A stretch of DNA of 64,000 nucleotides from Butyrivibrio sp. (GCA_016297265.1 JAEDHB010000001.1:264105-328104), one strand, 5' to 3'; positions 43,722 to 52,161 are shown, counted from the stretch's first letter. The notes: generated from the letters alone by a model not told the origin. Program-made: numbers and translations.

Positions 43722-44369
43722 TTATTTTTTGTAGCTCAGCGTAATTCCGTCCCCGATAGGAAGAACCGATGAAACAAGTTCCTCCGAATGAGTGACCGCA
43801 TAGAGATACTCCCTCATCCTGTCATATATTGTTCTGTTTCTGCGCACTATTCCGAAACGGGGCTCAACTATTTCTCCCTCCTGCAAAACATTGTCCGTGA
43901 TTAACACTCCGCCCTTTTTTAATAGTCTAAGAATATCCGGCAGAATATTGATATACTGGGCCTTAGCGGCATCCATGAAAATAAAATCATATTCGCCGTC
44001 AAGAGTCTTTAGAATCTCCGTTGCATCGCCCTCAAGCAGCGTTATCTGATGACTTTTCCCCGCACGCCTGAAATTATTTTTTGCAATAGGAATTCTTTTG
44101 TCATAATTCTCTATTGTAGTTATCCTGCAGTCAGGTGAGACATTATCGCTCATAAGTATTGCCGAATAACCGATTGCCGTTCCCACCTCCAGAATGTTCA
44201 TGGGATTAATCACCGGCAAAAATGTTTTCAAAAAGGATGCCATCTCCTTGCGGATAATCGGCACCATGGTATCGATAGCTTCTTTTTCAATAATCTGCAG
44301 AATATCCCTGTCCTCAGATGCAAAAGAATTGATAAATGAAACTACTCTCTCATTAACAATATCCATCAC
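43722..44369 (-). CDS. trmR: O-methyltransferase, probable tRNA 5-hydroxyuridine methyltransferase
   Basis: A 215-residue class I SAM methyltransferase of the catechol-OMT-like family 3: ILEVGTAIGYSAILMS (SAM loop), DFIFMDAAKAQYINILP (metal Asp and Lys) and LITDNVLQEGEI. In B. subtilis yrrM (trmR) lies between yrrL and the U32 genes; here too it lies between a YceG/YrrL-like gene (1-base overlap) and trhP, so it is assigned to form 5-methoxyuridine at tRNA position 34. Confidence 0.85.
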   Translation of the reverse strand: MMDIVNERVVSFINSFASEDRDILQIIEKEAIDTMVPIIRKEMASFLKTFLPVINPMNILEVGTAIGYSAILMSDNVSPDCRITTIENYDKRIPIAKNNFRRAGKSHQITLLEGDATEILKTLDGEYDFIFMDAAKAQYINILPDILRLLKKGGVLITDNVLQEGEIVEPRFGIVRRNRTIYDRMREYLYAVTHSEELVSSVLPIGDGITLSYKK

Positions 44370-44758
44370 TATTCACTTTCTTTTTCTTCCGTCTGTTTTG
44401 TGCCAAGTGTAGTTAATATTTCAGTCGGTGTCATTGCATTGTTCAGTGTATATGTTCCCGGAATGAGTTTGTTGTTATAATCAGAAAGCTTTGCCTGAAC
44501 GGCAAATACCTTCTCGTCGGCAATCAGTCCCTTGCTTTTTAAGCTTTTTCCAATGGATTTCATCGTATAGTCCTCAGGAACCGTAAATTCAATTTCCGTC
44601 GCATTATTCTTTGAAGCCATTGCCCTCTCGTTAAAAACATCGTTCCCGAATCTGTATGCTGTTCTTCCCACAAAATACAGAACCAGAGCCAGCATTACAA
44701 AAAGCAATGTTTTGCTGGAAACAGATACTATTGTTTTCGCCAGTTTTTTACCTTCCAT
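44369..44758 (-). CDS. Short YceG/MltG-like membrane protein lacking the catalytic domain
   Basis: A 129-residue protein: cytosolic start, one helix (TLLFVMLALVLYFVGRTAY) and a LysM-like domain with IEFTVPEDYTMKSIGKSLKSKGLI and LIPGTYTLNNAMTPTEIL, the N-terminal module of MltG endolytic transglycosylases. The catalytic domain of about 200 residues with its glutamate is absent, and the frame ends in a charged tail directly overlapping trmR. The position equals yrrL of B. subtilis, which is full length, so this is a reduced homologue; it may bind glycans or regulate but should not cleave. Confidence 0.8.
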   Translation of the reverse strand: MEGKKLAKTIVSVSSKTLLFVMLALVLYFVGRTAYRFGNDVFNERAMASKNNATEIEFTVPEDYTMKSIGKSLKSKGLIADEKVFAVQAKLSDYNNKLIPGTYTLNNAMTPTEILTTLGTKQTEEKESE

Positions 44759-44784
44759 AGGATATCCTCCAATGTATCAGAATA

Positions 44785-45126
44785 TTAGCCAAGAAAATCA
44801 CCGTCAAATTCTATTCCGGTCATGAGTTTTTGATGAACCTCCTGTACAAGCCTTCCTAATCCGATTTCCGCATCAAGAAAGGCACTTACCAGATCGTTTT
44901 TTCTAAGTTCCCTGGATAATTCTGCCAGTTCCTCATACTCTGCATAACCCATTCTCACACTTTCATTGTTTTGAATGGCAAAATGTCTTTTGCGAAATTC
45001 GTTGACATGATTGTACAATTCCTCGTTCTGCTTAATTAGAGCCAGATATTTATGATAGTCCTTATACTCGTCGCTCTCCCTTATTGCCATAACAAGAGCA
45101 TCTGCTTTCTGATATATATCTTCCAT
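44785..45126 (-). CDS. YlbF/YmcA family protein
   Basis: A 113-residue helical protein (COM domain). YlbF, YmcA and YaaT form the Y-complex that directs RNase Y in B. subtilis, affecting mRNA maturation, competence and sporulation. The pattern MEDIYQKADALVMAIRESDEY, then FRKRHFAIQN and SRELRKNDLVSAFLDAE, fits the family. It lies 23 bases after RNase J, which is consistent with a link to RNA turnover. Confidence 0.85.
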   Translation of the reverse strand: MEDIYQKADALVMAIRESDEYKDYHKYLALIKQNEELYNHVNEFRKRHFAIQNNESVRMGYAEYEELAELSRELRKNDLVSAFLDAEIGLGRLVQEVHQKLMTGIEFDGDFLG

Positions 45127-45149
45127 TTAATGCCTCCTCAAAATAAGCG

Positions 45150-46817
45150 CTAATCAACTTCCATAATTATTGGCAGAATCATTGGTGTTCTCTTCATTTT
45201 TTTCCAGATGTAATCGCCAAGGCTGTCCTTAATTACACCCTTAATCTTTGCCCAGTCACAGTTTTTATTGTCAAGGCAGTTAAGTACTGCATCATACACA
45301 ACCGTGGTAGCATCGTCGATAAGCATCTCCGATTCTCTTACATATACAAAGCCTCTGGTGACAATGTCCGGTCCTGCAAGCAGCTGTCCATTATATTTAT
45401 CCAAGGTCAATACAACAATAATTATTCCGTTTTCTGCAAGTGTCTGGCGGTCTCTCAATACGATATTACCGACATCTCCTACTCCCAATCCGTCCACCAT
45501 AAGGCTTCCATTGTGAACAGTGCCCGTCTTTTCTCCCTTTTCAGGACTGAGCTCAAGAACATCACCGGAAGACAGGATAAAAATATTATCCTTGTCAATT
45601 CCAAGACTTTCACACAATTCCGCATGTTTTACAAGATGTCTGTATTCACCGTGAACCGGCACTGCATACTGAGGCTTTAGTATTGAATAGATTAACTTGA
45701 TTTCCTCCTGTGATGCATGTCCTGATACATGTGTATCCTGAAAAATAACCTTTGCACCCTTCATTGAAAGTTCATTGATAACTCTCGCCACGGATTTTTC
45801 ATTTCCCGGAATCGGAGTGGCACTTACAATAATTACATCTCCCGGCTTGATTGTCACCTTTTTGTGGATGGATGCTGCCATTCTTGACAAAGCAGCCATT
45901 GATTCGCCCTGACTTCCGGTAGTGATTATTGTAACCTGGTCGTCCGGATATTTCTTGATTTCTTCAGTATCAATCAAGGTTCCCTCAGGAATATGAATAT
46001 AATCTATATCCGAAGCCACATTGATAATATTTATCATGCTCCGGCCTTCCACTGCAACCTTACGATTGTGGGAAACCGCTGCATTAATTATCTGCTGCAC
46101 GCGGTCAACATTTGATGCAAAGGTCGCAACAATAATTCTGCTCTTTGGATTATCATCAAAAATAGTCTCAAAGGTTTTTCCCACTGTTTTCTCGGACATT
46201 GTATATCCCGGTCTCATAACATTGGTACTGTCGCAGAGCACTGCCAAAACACCTTTTTTACCCAATTCACCAAATCTCTGCAAATCAATCGGCTCACCGA
46301 ATACAGGTGTATAGTCAACCTTAAAGTCTCCGGTATGAACGATTACTCCTGCCGGTGTATGTATTGCAAGAGCGCAGGAATCAGCAATACTGTGATTGGT
46401 TCTAATAAATTCTACTCTGAATTTGCCGAGAATAATACTCTGTCCGTAAGTTACCACCTTTCTCTTTGTATTATTTAAGAGATTGTGTTCCCTGAATTTT
46501 GTTTCAATAATTCCCATTGTAAGCTTTGTGGCATATATCGGCTTATTGACATCCTTAATTACATAAGGAAATGCTCCAATATGATCCTCATGGCCGTGCG
46601 TTACCACAAATCCTTTTACTTTGTCGATATTATCCTTCAAAAATGTAACATCCGGTATTACAAGGTCAACGCCCAGCATATCATCATCCGGAAAAGACAA
46701 TCCGCAATCCACAACAATAATACTGTCCTCATACATGAAGGCAGTCATATTCATTCCAATCTGTTCAAGACCTCCCAAAGGAATAATCTTAACAGTTTCA
46801 TATTCTTTTTTTCGCAA
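45150..46817 (-). CDS. rnjA: Ribonuclease J
   Basis: A 555-residue metallo-beta-lactamase/beta-CASP nuclease with 5'-3' exo- and endoribonuclease activity, central to mRNA decay. Metal motifs THGHEDHIGAFPYV, HSIADSCA and HTGDFKVDYTP, beta-CASP motifs CDSTNV, ATFASNVDRVQ and HVSGHASQEE, and the C-terminal domain are complete. The start is TTG 46817, supported by AGGAGG 7 bases upstream. Two copies of the 41/42-bp repeat end right before that ribosome site, so they lie in its 5' untranslated region. Whether it is RNase J1 or J2 cannot be told. Confidence 0.94.
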   Translation of the reverse strand: MRKKEYETVKIIPLGGLEQIGMNMTAFMYEDSIIVVDCGLSFPDDDMLGVDLVIPDVTFLKDNIDKVKGFVVTHGHEDHIGAFPYVIKDVNKPIYATKLTMGIIETKFREHNLLNNTKRKVVTYGQSIILGKFRVEFIRTNHSIADSCALAIHTPAGVIVHTGDFKVDYTPVFGEPIDLQRFGELGKKGVLAVLCDSTNVMRPGYTMSEKTVGKTFETIFDDNPKSRIIVATFASNVDRVQQIINAAVSHNRKVAVEGRSMINIINVASDIDYIHIPEGTLIDTEEIKKYPDDQVTIITTGSQGESMAALSRMAASIHKKVTIKPGDVIIVSATPIPGNEKSVARVINELSMKGAKVIFQDTHVSGHASQEEIKLIYSILKPQYAVPVHGEYRHLVKHAELCESLGIDKDNIFILSSGDVLELSPEKGEKTGTVHNGSLMVDGLGVGDVGNIVLRDRQTLAENGIIIVVLTLDKYNGQLLAGPDIVTRGFVYVRESEMLIDDATTVVYDAVLNCLDNKNCDWAKIKGVIKDSLGDYIWKKMKRTPMILPIIMEVD

Positions 46818-46827
46818 AACAATTCCT

Positions 46828-46909
46828 CCTTACATCCCGCCGAACAGCTTTTGCTGTGAGGGGGGCTTTCCGCTATATCCCGCCGGGCAGCTTTGCTGCG
46901 AGGGGGCTT
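46828..46909 (-). repeat. GC-rich ~42-bp tandem repeat, two copies, in rnjA 5' region
   Basis: Read on the minus strand, copy 1 (46909-46869) and copy 2 (46868-46828) both run from AAGCCCCC through a small stem to GGCGGGAT, period 41. Copy 1 has the stem GCAGC-AAA-GCTGC, copy 2 ACAGC-AAAA-GCTGT, a compensatory change. The same unit occurs four times at 57581-57743. A 46-codon frame (46970 to 46830) spans both copies and stops just before the rnjA ribosome site; its frame is not kept at the other locus. The remaining 46910-46993 holds no clear promoter. Confidence 0.85.
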
Positions 46910-46993
46910 TATTTCCGCACTTATTAAAATATAACTGATTTTGGAATACCAATACGCAGAGTAAGGGCATCACCTCCACCGGTTATTTTGTAT

Positions 46994-47260
46994 CTACATT
47001 AATTCTGTATCGTCCATGAGTTCTTCAAGCACTTTGGCAACTGCTTCCATTTCGTCATCATCTTCAACAAATTCATATACTGCATTGCCATCCTCGCCGG
47101 CAGCAACCTCTTTGATAATATAGGCTACTCCATCCTCATCTTCATCACCATAAACATCTTCCGTAACAAGATAATAATCCGTTCCGTTGAGCCTGGTAGT
47201 TTCCATTACGTATAATTCAATCGCTTCACCGTCATCTCCGGTCAATTTGATTTTATCCAT
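46994..47260 (-). CDS. DUF1292 protein (YrzB family)
   Basis: A very acidic 88-residue protein of the DUF1292 family, function unknown. The order ireB-ruvX-DUF1292 equals yrzL-yrrK-yrzB in B. subtilis. The middle part VYGDEDEDGVAYIIKE matches the family. It starts two bases after ruvX ends, so it is in that operon. Glu/Asp content suggests a soluble regulatory or interaction protein, but nothing more can be said. Confidence 0.88.
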   Translation of the reverse strand: MDKIKLTGDDGEAIELYVMETTRLNGTDYYLVTEDVYGDEDEDGVAYIIKEVAAGEDGNAVYEFVEDDDEMEAVAKVLEELMDDTELM

Positions 47261-47261
47261 A

Positions 47262-47693
47262 TTATTTTTCTCCTAATCTTCTTTTATCTAAATATCCCTG
47301 CAAAATCAATTCCGCCGCAATCATATCCACATAATCCTTGCGGTGTTCTCTTCGTATTCCTGCTTCCATCATAATCCGATCCGCTGCAACAGTCGTCAGT
47401 CTCTCATCCCACAATTCCACAGCCAGACCCGTTCTACGCTCAAGATTACTCTTGAAGTCAATAGTTTTTGACACACGTTCTCCCTCTGTATTGTTCATGT
47501 TCTTAGGCAATCCCAATACAATAATCTCAACGCCGTATTCCTTGACTATTTCTTCTATTCGTGCATAAGTCTGTCTTAATTTGTTTTCGTCTTTTCTTCG
47601 TATGATTTCAAGACCCTGGGCCGTAATCTCCAATGGATCAGAGATAGCAACTCCGCAGGTTTTGCTGCCAAAATCCAGTCCCAGTATTCTCAT
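47262..47693 (-). CDS. ruvX: RuvX/YqgF-type Holliday junction resolvase or pre-16S rRNA nuclease
   Basis: A 143-residue RNase H-fold protein with the first catalytic Asp in LGLDFGSKTCGVA, Glu in VELWDERLTT and the late Asp in KDYVDMIAAELIL. E. coli YqgF matures the 5' end of 16S rRNA, while other members resolve DNA junctions; the label covers both. It is adjacent to ireB upstream (1-base gap). Confidence 0.93.
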   Translation of the reverse strand: MRILGLDFGSKTCGVAISDPLEITAQGLEIIRRKDENKLRQTYARIEEIVKEYGVEIIVLGLPKNMNNTEGERVSKTIDFKSNLERRTGLAVELWDERLTTVAADRIMMEAGIRREHRKDYVDMIAAELILQGYLDKRRLGEK

Positions 47694-47694
47694 T

Positions 47695-47955
47695 CTACAG
47701 TTCCTTTGTGGAAATATAATGTTTTAACAGTTCCTCAACGAGTTCGTCCCTCTCAGCCTTGATAATAAGACTGCGCGCGTTTTTATGACAGGTAATATAT
47801 GTCGGATCTCCTGACATAATATATCCCACTATCTGATTAACTGCATTATATCCTTTTTCCTGAAGTGCTTCATATACTTCTTTGAGAATGTCTGATACTG
47901 AAATTGTATTCTCGACCGGTGTTTCAAAAAACTGTGTATTATTCATATCAGTCAT
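47695..47955 (-). CDS. ireB: IreB family regulatory phosphoprotein (DUF965)
   Basis: An 86-residue protein matching IreB of Enterococcus, a substrate of the PASTA kinase IreK that affects cephalosporin resistance. The conserved part SVSDILKEVYEALQEKGYNAVNQIVGYIMSGDPTYIT and the NARSLI segment are intact; the N-terminal threonines that are phosphorylated in IreB have possible counterparts in the first 20 residues. AAGGAAGG precedes ATG 47955. First gene of the ireB-ruvX-DUF1292 run. Confidence 0.93.
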   Translation of the reverse strand: MTDMNNTQFFETPVENTISVSDILKEVYEALQEKGYNAVNQIVGYIMSGDPTYITCHKNARSLIIKAERDELVEELLKHYISTKEL

Positions 47956-48031
47956 CTTAATTCATCCTTCCTTTTTATGTCTATTATTCTTTCGTGCATT
48001 GCCCATTATTTTTATAATAATATAAAAAATG

Positions 48032-49348
48032 CTATTCGGCAACACCAATTACCATTTCTTTTGTCAATAATCCCGTTATCCTGACATTGATTATCTCATT
48101 ATCGACAATTTGCGGACATTTCCTGACAGGTACCGCAACCTTAACATAGGTGTCGGTATAGCCCGTCATATAGGCTTCGCCGCCAATTTCCTGTATCTCC
48201 TCAGTGAGAATTCTTGTGGTTTTACCGATATAGGAGGCTCTGTATGCATTGGAAAACTGCTCGTCCATCTCAAGCAGGACGTCGCTTCTTTCGGATTTGA
48301 TTCTGTCCGTTAGCTGTCCCTCCATTTTGTCGGCAACAGTCCCCTTTCTTCTTGAATACTTGAAAACATGGAGTTCGTAAAATTTTATTTTCTCAAGATA
48401 TTGCCTCGTAATCTCAAATTCCTCCGGAGTCTCTCCCGGGAAACCGACAATTACATCCGTTGTTATGGCCGGATTGTCATAGTATTTTCTCAGCAGTTCA
48501 ACTCCTCTGTAAAATTCCTCGGTGGTATATCTTCTGTTCATTCGCCTGAGTGTCTCATCGCATCCGCTCTGCAAGGACAGGTGAAAATGCGGACAAACCT
48601 TCTCACATCTGACCAGACGCTCCGCGAATTCCTCCGTAACAATCAACGGTTCCAGTGAACCAAGTCTGATTCGTTCAATACCCTCAATGCTGTTGGCCCT
48701 CTCAATAACATCAAGAAGCGTGTATCCGTTTTGCGGACAATCAAGTCCGTAGGAAGACAGATGTATTCCCGTAAGCACCACTTCCTTGCAACCGGAATCC
48801 GCAATCCTTTTCAATTCTTCACATATATTTTCAATATCACGACTTCTGATTCTTCCTCTGACATACGGAATTATGCAGTAGGTACAAAATCTGTTGCAGC
48901 CATCCTGTATTTTGATATATGCCCTGGTGTGCTCCATCGGACGGTCCATTTTCATCTCATCAAAGGTATTTATTTCGCCGATTATACTTTTTTCAGGAAG
49001 GGGTTCACCGGCAAAATATCCCTCGAGGATCTCAATAAGTCTGCTCTTCTCATTGTTGCCGATTACAATATCTATATCATCATCCGCACTGTCCGAAGCG
49101 GATTCAACATAACATCCGGAGGCTACAACAATCGCATCCGGATTGATTTTTCTCGCCTTATGAATCATCTGTCTTGATTTTCTGTCTGCAATATTGGTGA
49201 CACTGCAGGTATTTATTATATATACATCTGCAATTTCTTCACCAAAAGGCACTATTTCATATCCTGCATTTTCCATCATCTGCTGCATAACCTGTGTCTC
49301 GTAGGAATTGACCTTGCAGCCAAGATTATGAAGTGCACATTTCTTCAT
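48032..49348 (-). CDS. mtaB: tRNA (t6A37) methylthiotransferase
   Basis: Radical SAM enzyme that converts t6A to ms2t6A at tRNA position 37. The 438-residue protein has the N-terminal MTTase domain with three cluster cysteines (LGCKVNSYE, NTCSVTNIADRKSRQ, SGCYVE), the radical SAM motif CNRFCTYCIIPYVRGR and a C-terminal TRAM-like segment. The short first-Cys spacing and start KCALHNLGCKVNSYET distinguish MtaB from MiaB. It stands just upstream of ireB (76-base gap) on the same strand. Confidence 0.95.
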   Translation of the reverse strand: MKKCALHNLGCKVNSYETQVMQQMMENAGYEIVPFGEEIADVYIINTCSVTNIADRKSRQMIHKARKINPDAIVVASGCYVESASDSADDDIDIVIGNNEKSRLIEILEGYFAGEPLPEKSIIGEINTFDEMKMDRPMEHTRAYIKIQDGCNRFCTYCIIPYVRGRIRSRDIENICEELKRIADSGCKEVVLTGIHLSSYGLDCPQNGYTLLDVIERANSIEGIERIRLGSLEPLIVTEEFAERLVRCEKVCPHFHLSLQSGCDETLRRMNRRYTTEEFYRGVELLRKYYDNPAITTDVIVGFPGETPEEFEITRQYLEKIKFYELHVFKYSRRKGTVADKMEGQLTDRIKSERSDVLLEMDEQFSNAYRASYIGKTTRILTEEIQEIGGEAYMTGYTDTYVKVAVPVRKCPQIVDNEIINVRITGLLTKEMVIGVAE

Positions 49349-49397
49349 TTTTGTAAAATCTCCTGTATTTCAAAATTATTTTTATGCAACTAGATTA

Positions 49398-49426
49398 TTG
49401 ACATATTCCTCTGAAAATTATACTAT
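49398..49426 (+). promoter_or_regulatory. Sigma-A promoter of the HPr-like gene
   Basis: Consensus TTGACA (49398-49403), 17-base spacer, TACTAT (49421-49426); the start codon lies 75 bases downstream, leaving a ~65-base untranslated leader with no obvious structure. Confidence 0.75.
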
Positions 49427-49500
49427 TATAACAGAAGAGTTATCCACACACCCTGTGTTTGGACTAAATTATAATACTAATTCTTTGGGAGGTATACTAT

Positions 49501-49728
49501 ATGACATCAGTTGAAGTATCACTTAACACTATTGATAAAGTAAAGGCTTTCGTCAACGAGATATGCAAATTTGACGCAGACTTCGATCTCGTATCAGGAA
49601 GATATGTAATTGATGCAAAATCAATCATGGGAATCTTCAGCCTTGATTTATCCAAACCAATCACTCTTAACATCCATTCAGAGGATAATACAGCAATTAT
49701 GGAAGCAATTAAGCCATACATTGTATAA
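49501..49728 (+). CDS. HPr-like protein lacking the phosphorylatable histidine
   Basis: A 75-residue HPr-fold protein. The regulatory part is well kept: KFDADFDLVSGRYVIDAKSIMGIFSLDL aligns with the HPr stretch around Ser46 (LKSIMGVMSL). The active-site stretch is not: where HPr has G-I-H-A-R-P, this protein reads TIDKVK, so His15 is Thr and Arg17 is Asp. It cannot take phosphate from enzyme I but could be phosphorylated on the Ser by HPr kinase, like Crh of B. subtilis, which acts through CcpA. It is a single-gene unit with strong promoter, GGGAGGT site and terminator; no HPr kinase or CcpA gene is near. Confidence 0.85.
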   Translation: MTSVEVSLNTIDKVKAFVNEICKFDADFDLVSGRYVIDAKSIMGIFSLDLSKPITLNIHSEDNTAIMEAIKPYIV

Positions 49729-49753
49729 TATTTTCCGGTGATTGTATTTATGT

Positions 49754-49780
49754 CCGGCACCTTAGCGGTGCCGGTTTTTT
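49754..49780 (+). terminator. Terminator of the HPr-like gene
   Basis: CCGGCACC (49754-49761) and GGTGCCGG (49767-49774) with loop TTAGC, followed by six T. Its last two bases overlap the convergent thiI stop codon. Confidence 0.93.
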
Positions 49781-50957
49781 AATCTATCCAGATTGTCTCC
49801 GTAGTATCAATAGCCACCTTTACCATCTCGTCTATTTTTTCCCTGAGTTTTAATTCAGACCTCTTAATTGCCTTGAGATTAGGCTTTGTAACTGGATGTT
49901 TTGCTACAAATATTGTACAGCAGTCCTCGAATGGTAAAATAGAGGTTTCAAAGGTTCCAATCTGCTGTGATATATCAATGATATCCTGTTTATCAAATCC
50001 GATAAGCGGCCTCATAACAGGAAGTGTGCAGACTTCATTGGTAACTGCCAGTGAATGCATGGTCTGGCTTGCCACCTGTCCGATACTCTCCCCCGTGATA
50101 AGTCCCAGTGATTCCTCCTTGATTGCAAAATACTCTGCAATCTTCATCATATACCTTCTCATTATGATGGTGAGCTCATCATGAGGACACTGGTCATAGA
50201 TATAAAGCTGTATATCCGTGAAATTCACAATGTGGAGATTGATTGGTCCTGAATATACTGCAACCTCTTTTGCAAGGTCTATTACCTTCTGTTTTGCCCT
50301 GTCACTGGTGTATGGAGGTGCGTGAAAATATACCGCATCAATGATAACGCCTCTCTTGGCAATCATATATCCTGCAACCGGACTGTCAATTCCGCCGGAA
50401 AGCAGAAGTGTTGCCTTTCCATTGGTACCCACAGGCATTCCGCCCGGTCCCTTGATAAATTCAGAATAGATATTGATTTTATTTCTTATCTCAACATTGA
50501 GTTCAGCATCCGGATTATGTACATCAACGCTTACATTAGGCAGTGCTTCAAGAAGCCTTTCCCCGAGATCCATATTGATTTCCATGGAATTTTTCTCGTA
50601 GTTCTTTCTTGCTCTCCTCGCCTTAACCTTGAAAGTAACCGGCTTGTCGCCATATACTTTTTTCATATATTCGATGGCATTGGCGGCAAGGTCGTCAAAA
50701 CCATTGTCCTCTATCTGCATCATCGGACAAATCCATAATATTCCGAAAACAGTCTGCAATGCGCTGACAGCTTCCTCGTAATCAAATTCAGAAAGGGCCT
50801 CAACATAGATTCTTCCCTGTTCTTTTGATACGGCAAATTCACCGTCAATTTTCTTCAACGCTCTTCTAATCTGTCTGCACAGAGCGTCCTCAAAAAGATA
50901 TCTGTTTTTTCCCTTTGTTCCGATTTCGCCGTATTTAATCAAAAATGCCTTATACAT
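49779..50957 (-). CDS. thiI: tRNA 4-thiouridine synthetase, short form
   Basis: Adenylates and thiolates U8 of tRNA. The 392-residue product has a ferredoxin-like NFLD and THUMP domain (YGEIGTKGKNRYLFED start), and a PP-loop ATPase domain with LLSGGIDSPVAGYMIAKRG. It lacks the C-terminal rhodanese domain of E. coli ThiI, as in Bacillus, where a dedicated cysteine desulfurase provides the sulfur; such a gene lies directly upstream. The frame runs to 51068, but ATG 50957 with AGGA at 7 bases begins the conserved region. Confidence 0.95.
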   Translation of the reverse strand: MYKAFLIKYGEIGTKGKNRYLFEDALCRQIRRALKKIDGEFAVSKEQGRIYVEALSEFDYEEAVSALQTVFGILWICPMMQIEDNGFDDLAANAIEYMKKVYGDKPVTFKVKARRARKNYEKNSMEINMDLGERLLEALPNVSVDVHNPDAELNVEIRNKINIYSEFIKGPGGMPVGTNGKATLLLSGGIDSPVAGYMIAKRGVIIDAVYFHAPPYTSDRAKQKVIDLAKEVAVYSGPINLHIVNFTDIQLYIYDQCPHDELTIIMRRYMMKIAEYFAIKEESLGLITGESIGQVASQTMHSLAVTNEVCTLPVMRPLIGFDKQDIIDISQQIGTFETSILPFEDCCTIFVAKHPVTKPNLKAIKRSELKLREKIDEMVKVAIDTTETIWID

Positions 50958-51003
50958 AATATGTCCTTTCCCAATCCCACCACAAAATACTGTGGGGCGC
51001 AAT

Positions 51004-52161
51004 TTATTTAGGTCTGTATTTTCTAAGCACAGGTAACAATGCCTGCAATTCATTGATTGTATAGTCAATCTCGCTTACGGTGGTATATACCGAAAAGCTG
51101 AATCTGATTGTGGATGTAAGCAATTCCCTCTTCACGCCGATTGCCGTAAGCGTGTCGCTGATTGCCGGTTTGTTGGAGGCACATGCAGAACCCGAAGATA
51201 CATATATTCCTTTTTCTTCAAGTGCATGAAGCAGAACCTCGCTCTTGGTAATTCCCTCAAAGCTGACGCTCACAACATGGGGAGCCGAGCGCTCATCAGG
51301 ATACCCGTTAATTACCACATCATCAAGTGTCATAATCTGACGAACAAAGTATTCCTTCAATTCATACATTTTCCGGACATCTTCATCAAATCTGTCATAA
51401 AGTTTCCCGGCTGCCAGAGCCATTCCTGCGATTCCGGGAACATTTTCCGTTCCGGAACGCATTCCCTTCTGCTGTCCCCCGCCAAAAACAATCGGATTGA
51501 TTCTGGTTTTGTCCTTAACAAAAAGAACACCCACACCCTTAGGTCCGTGAATCTTGTGACTGCTGATGGACATAAGGTCTATTTTTTCCTTGTACGGATA
51601 TATTTTATATTTTCCGAAAGCCTGAACTGCATCCACATGGAAAATAATATCCTTGTTATATTCCTTGATTGCCTCACCGATTTCCTTAATTGGCATTACC
51701 GAACCGATTTCGTTATTGACATACATAATCGTAACAAGAATTGTTTCAGGCTTTAAGGCTTTTTTCAATTCATCCGGCTCGACACAGCCATATTCATTGA
51801 CCGGCAGATATGTGATTTCAAAACCATTTTTGCTGAGAAAATCCGTGGTTTCATGGACAGCCGGATGTTCGATTGCCGTGGTAATAATGTGATTTCCGCG
51901 TCTTTTGTTGGCCATTGCCGCACCTATTATTGCAGTATTATCCGACTCCGTTCCTCCCGATGTAAAATAGATTTCCTTCTCGGACACCTTGAGAATCGAA
52001 GCAAAGGTATCCCTTGCATTTCTGAGGTATTTTTCCGCTTCAAAGCCTTTATTATGCATTGAGGAAGGGTTGCCGTAATCCACAGTCATTATATTGTACA
52101 TTAGTTTTGCAACTTCTTCATCGACACAGGTTGTTGCCGAATTGTCAAGATATACTTCCAC
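51004..52161 (-). CDS. Cysteine desulfurase paired with ThiI
   Basis: A 385-residue PLP enzyme of the NifS/IscS type: YLDNSATTCVDEEV, FTSGGTESDNTAII, SISSHKIHGPKGVGVLF (PLP lysine) and the catalytic Cys in VSSGSACASNKP. Located 46 bases before thiI, the same arrangement as nifZ-thiI of B. subtilis, so its main task is probably sulfur supply for tRNA 4-thiouridine. It differs clearly from the first copy at 774-1913 in length and loop sequence. Confidence 0.94.
   Translation of the reverse strand: MEVYLDNSATTCVDEEVAKLMYNIMTVDYGNPSSMHNKGFEAEKYLRNARDTFASILKVSEKEIYFTSGGTESDNTAIIGAAMANKRRGNHIITTAIEHPAVHETTDFLSKNGFEITYLPVNEYGCVEPDELKKALKPETILVTIMYVNNEIGSVMPIKEIGEAIKEYNKDIIFHVDAVQAFGKYKIYPYKEKIDLMSISSHKIHGPKGVGVLFVKDKTRINPIVFGGGQQKGMRSGTENVPGIAGMALAAGKLYDRFDEDVRKMYELKEYFVRQIMTLDDVVINGYPDERSAPHVVSVSFEGITKSEVLLHALEEKGIYVSSGSACASNKPAISDTLTAIGVKRELLTSTIRFSFSVYTTVSEIDYTINELQALLPVLRKYRPK

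Noticed and set aside
46830..46970. 46-codon leader ORF before rnjA
   Set aside because: GGAGGTG is only two bases from its ATG, and the frame through the repeats is not conserved at the other repeat locus; noted in the repeat entry only.
50958..51068. N-terminal extension of ThiI with several cysteines
   Set aside because: It overlaps the intergenic region and the 3' end of the desulfurase gene; ATG 50957 has a well-spaced ribosome site and starts the conserved fold.
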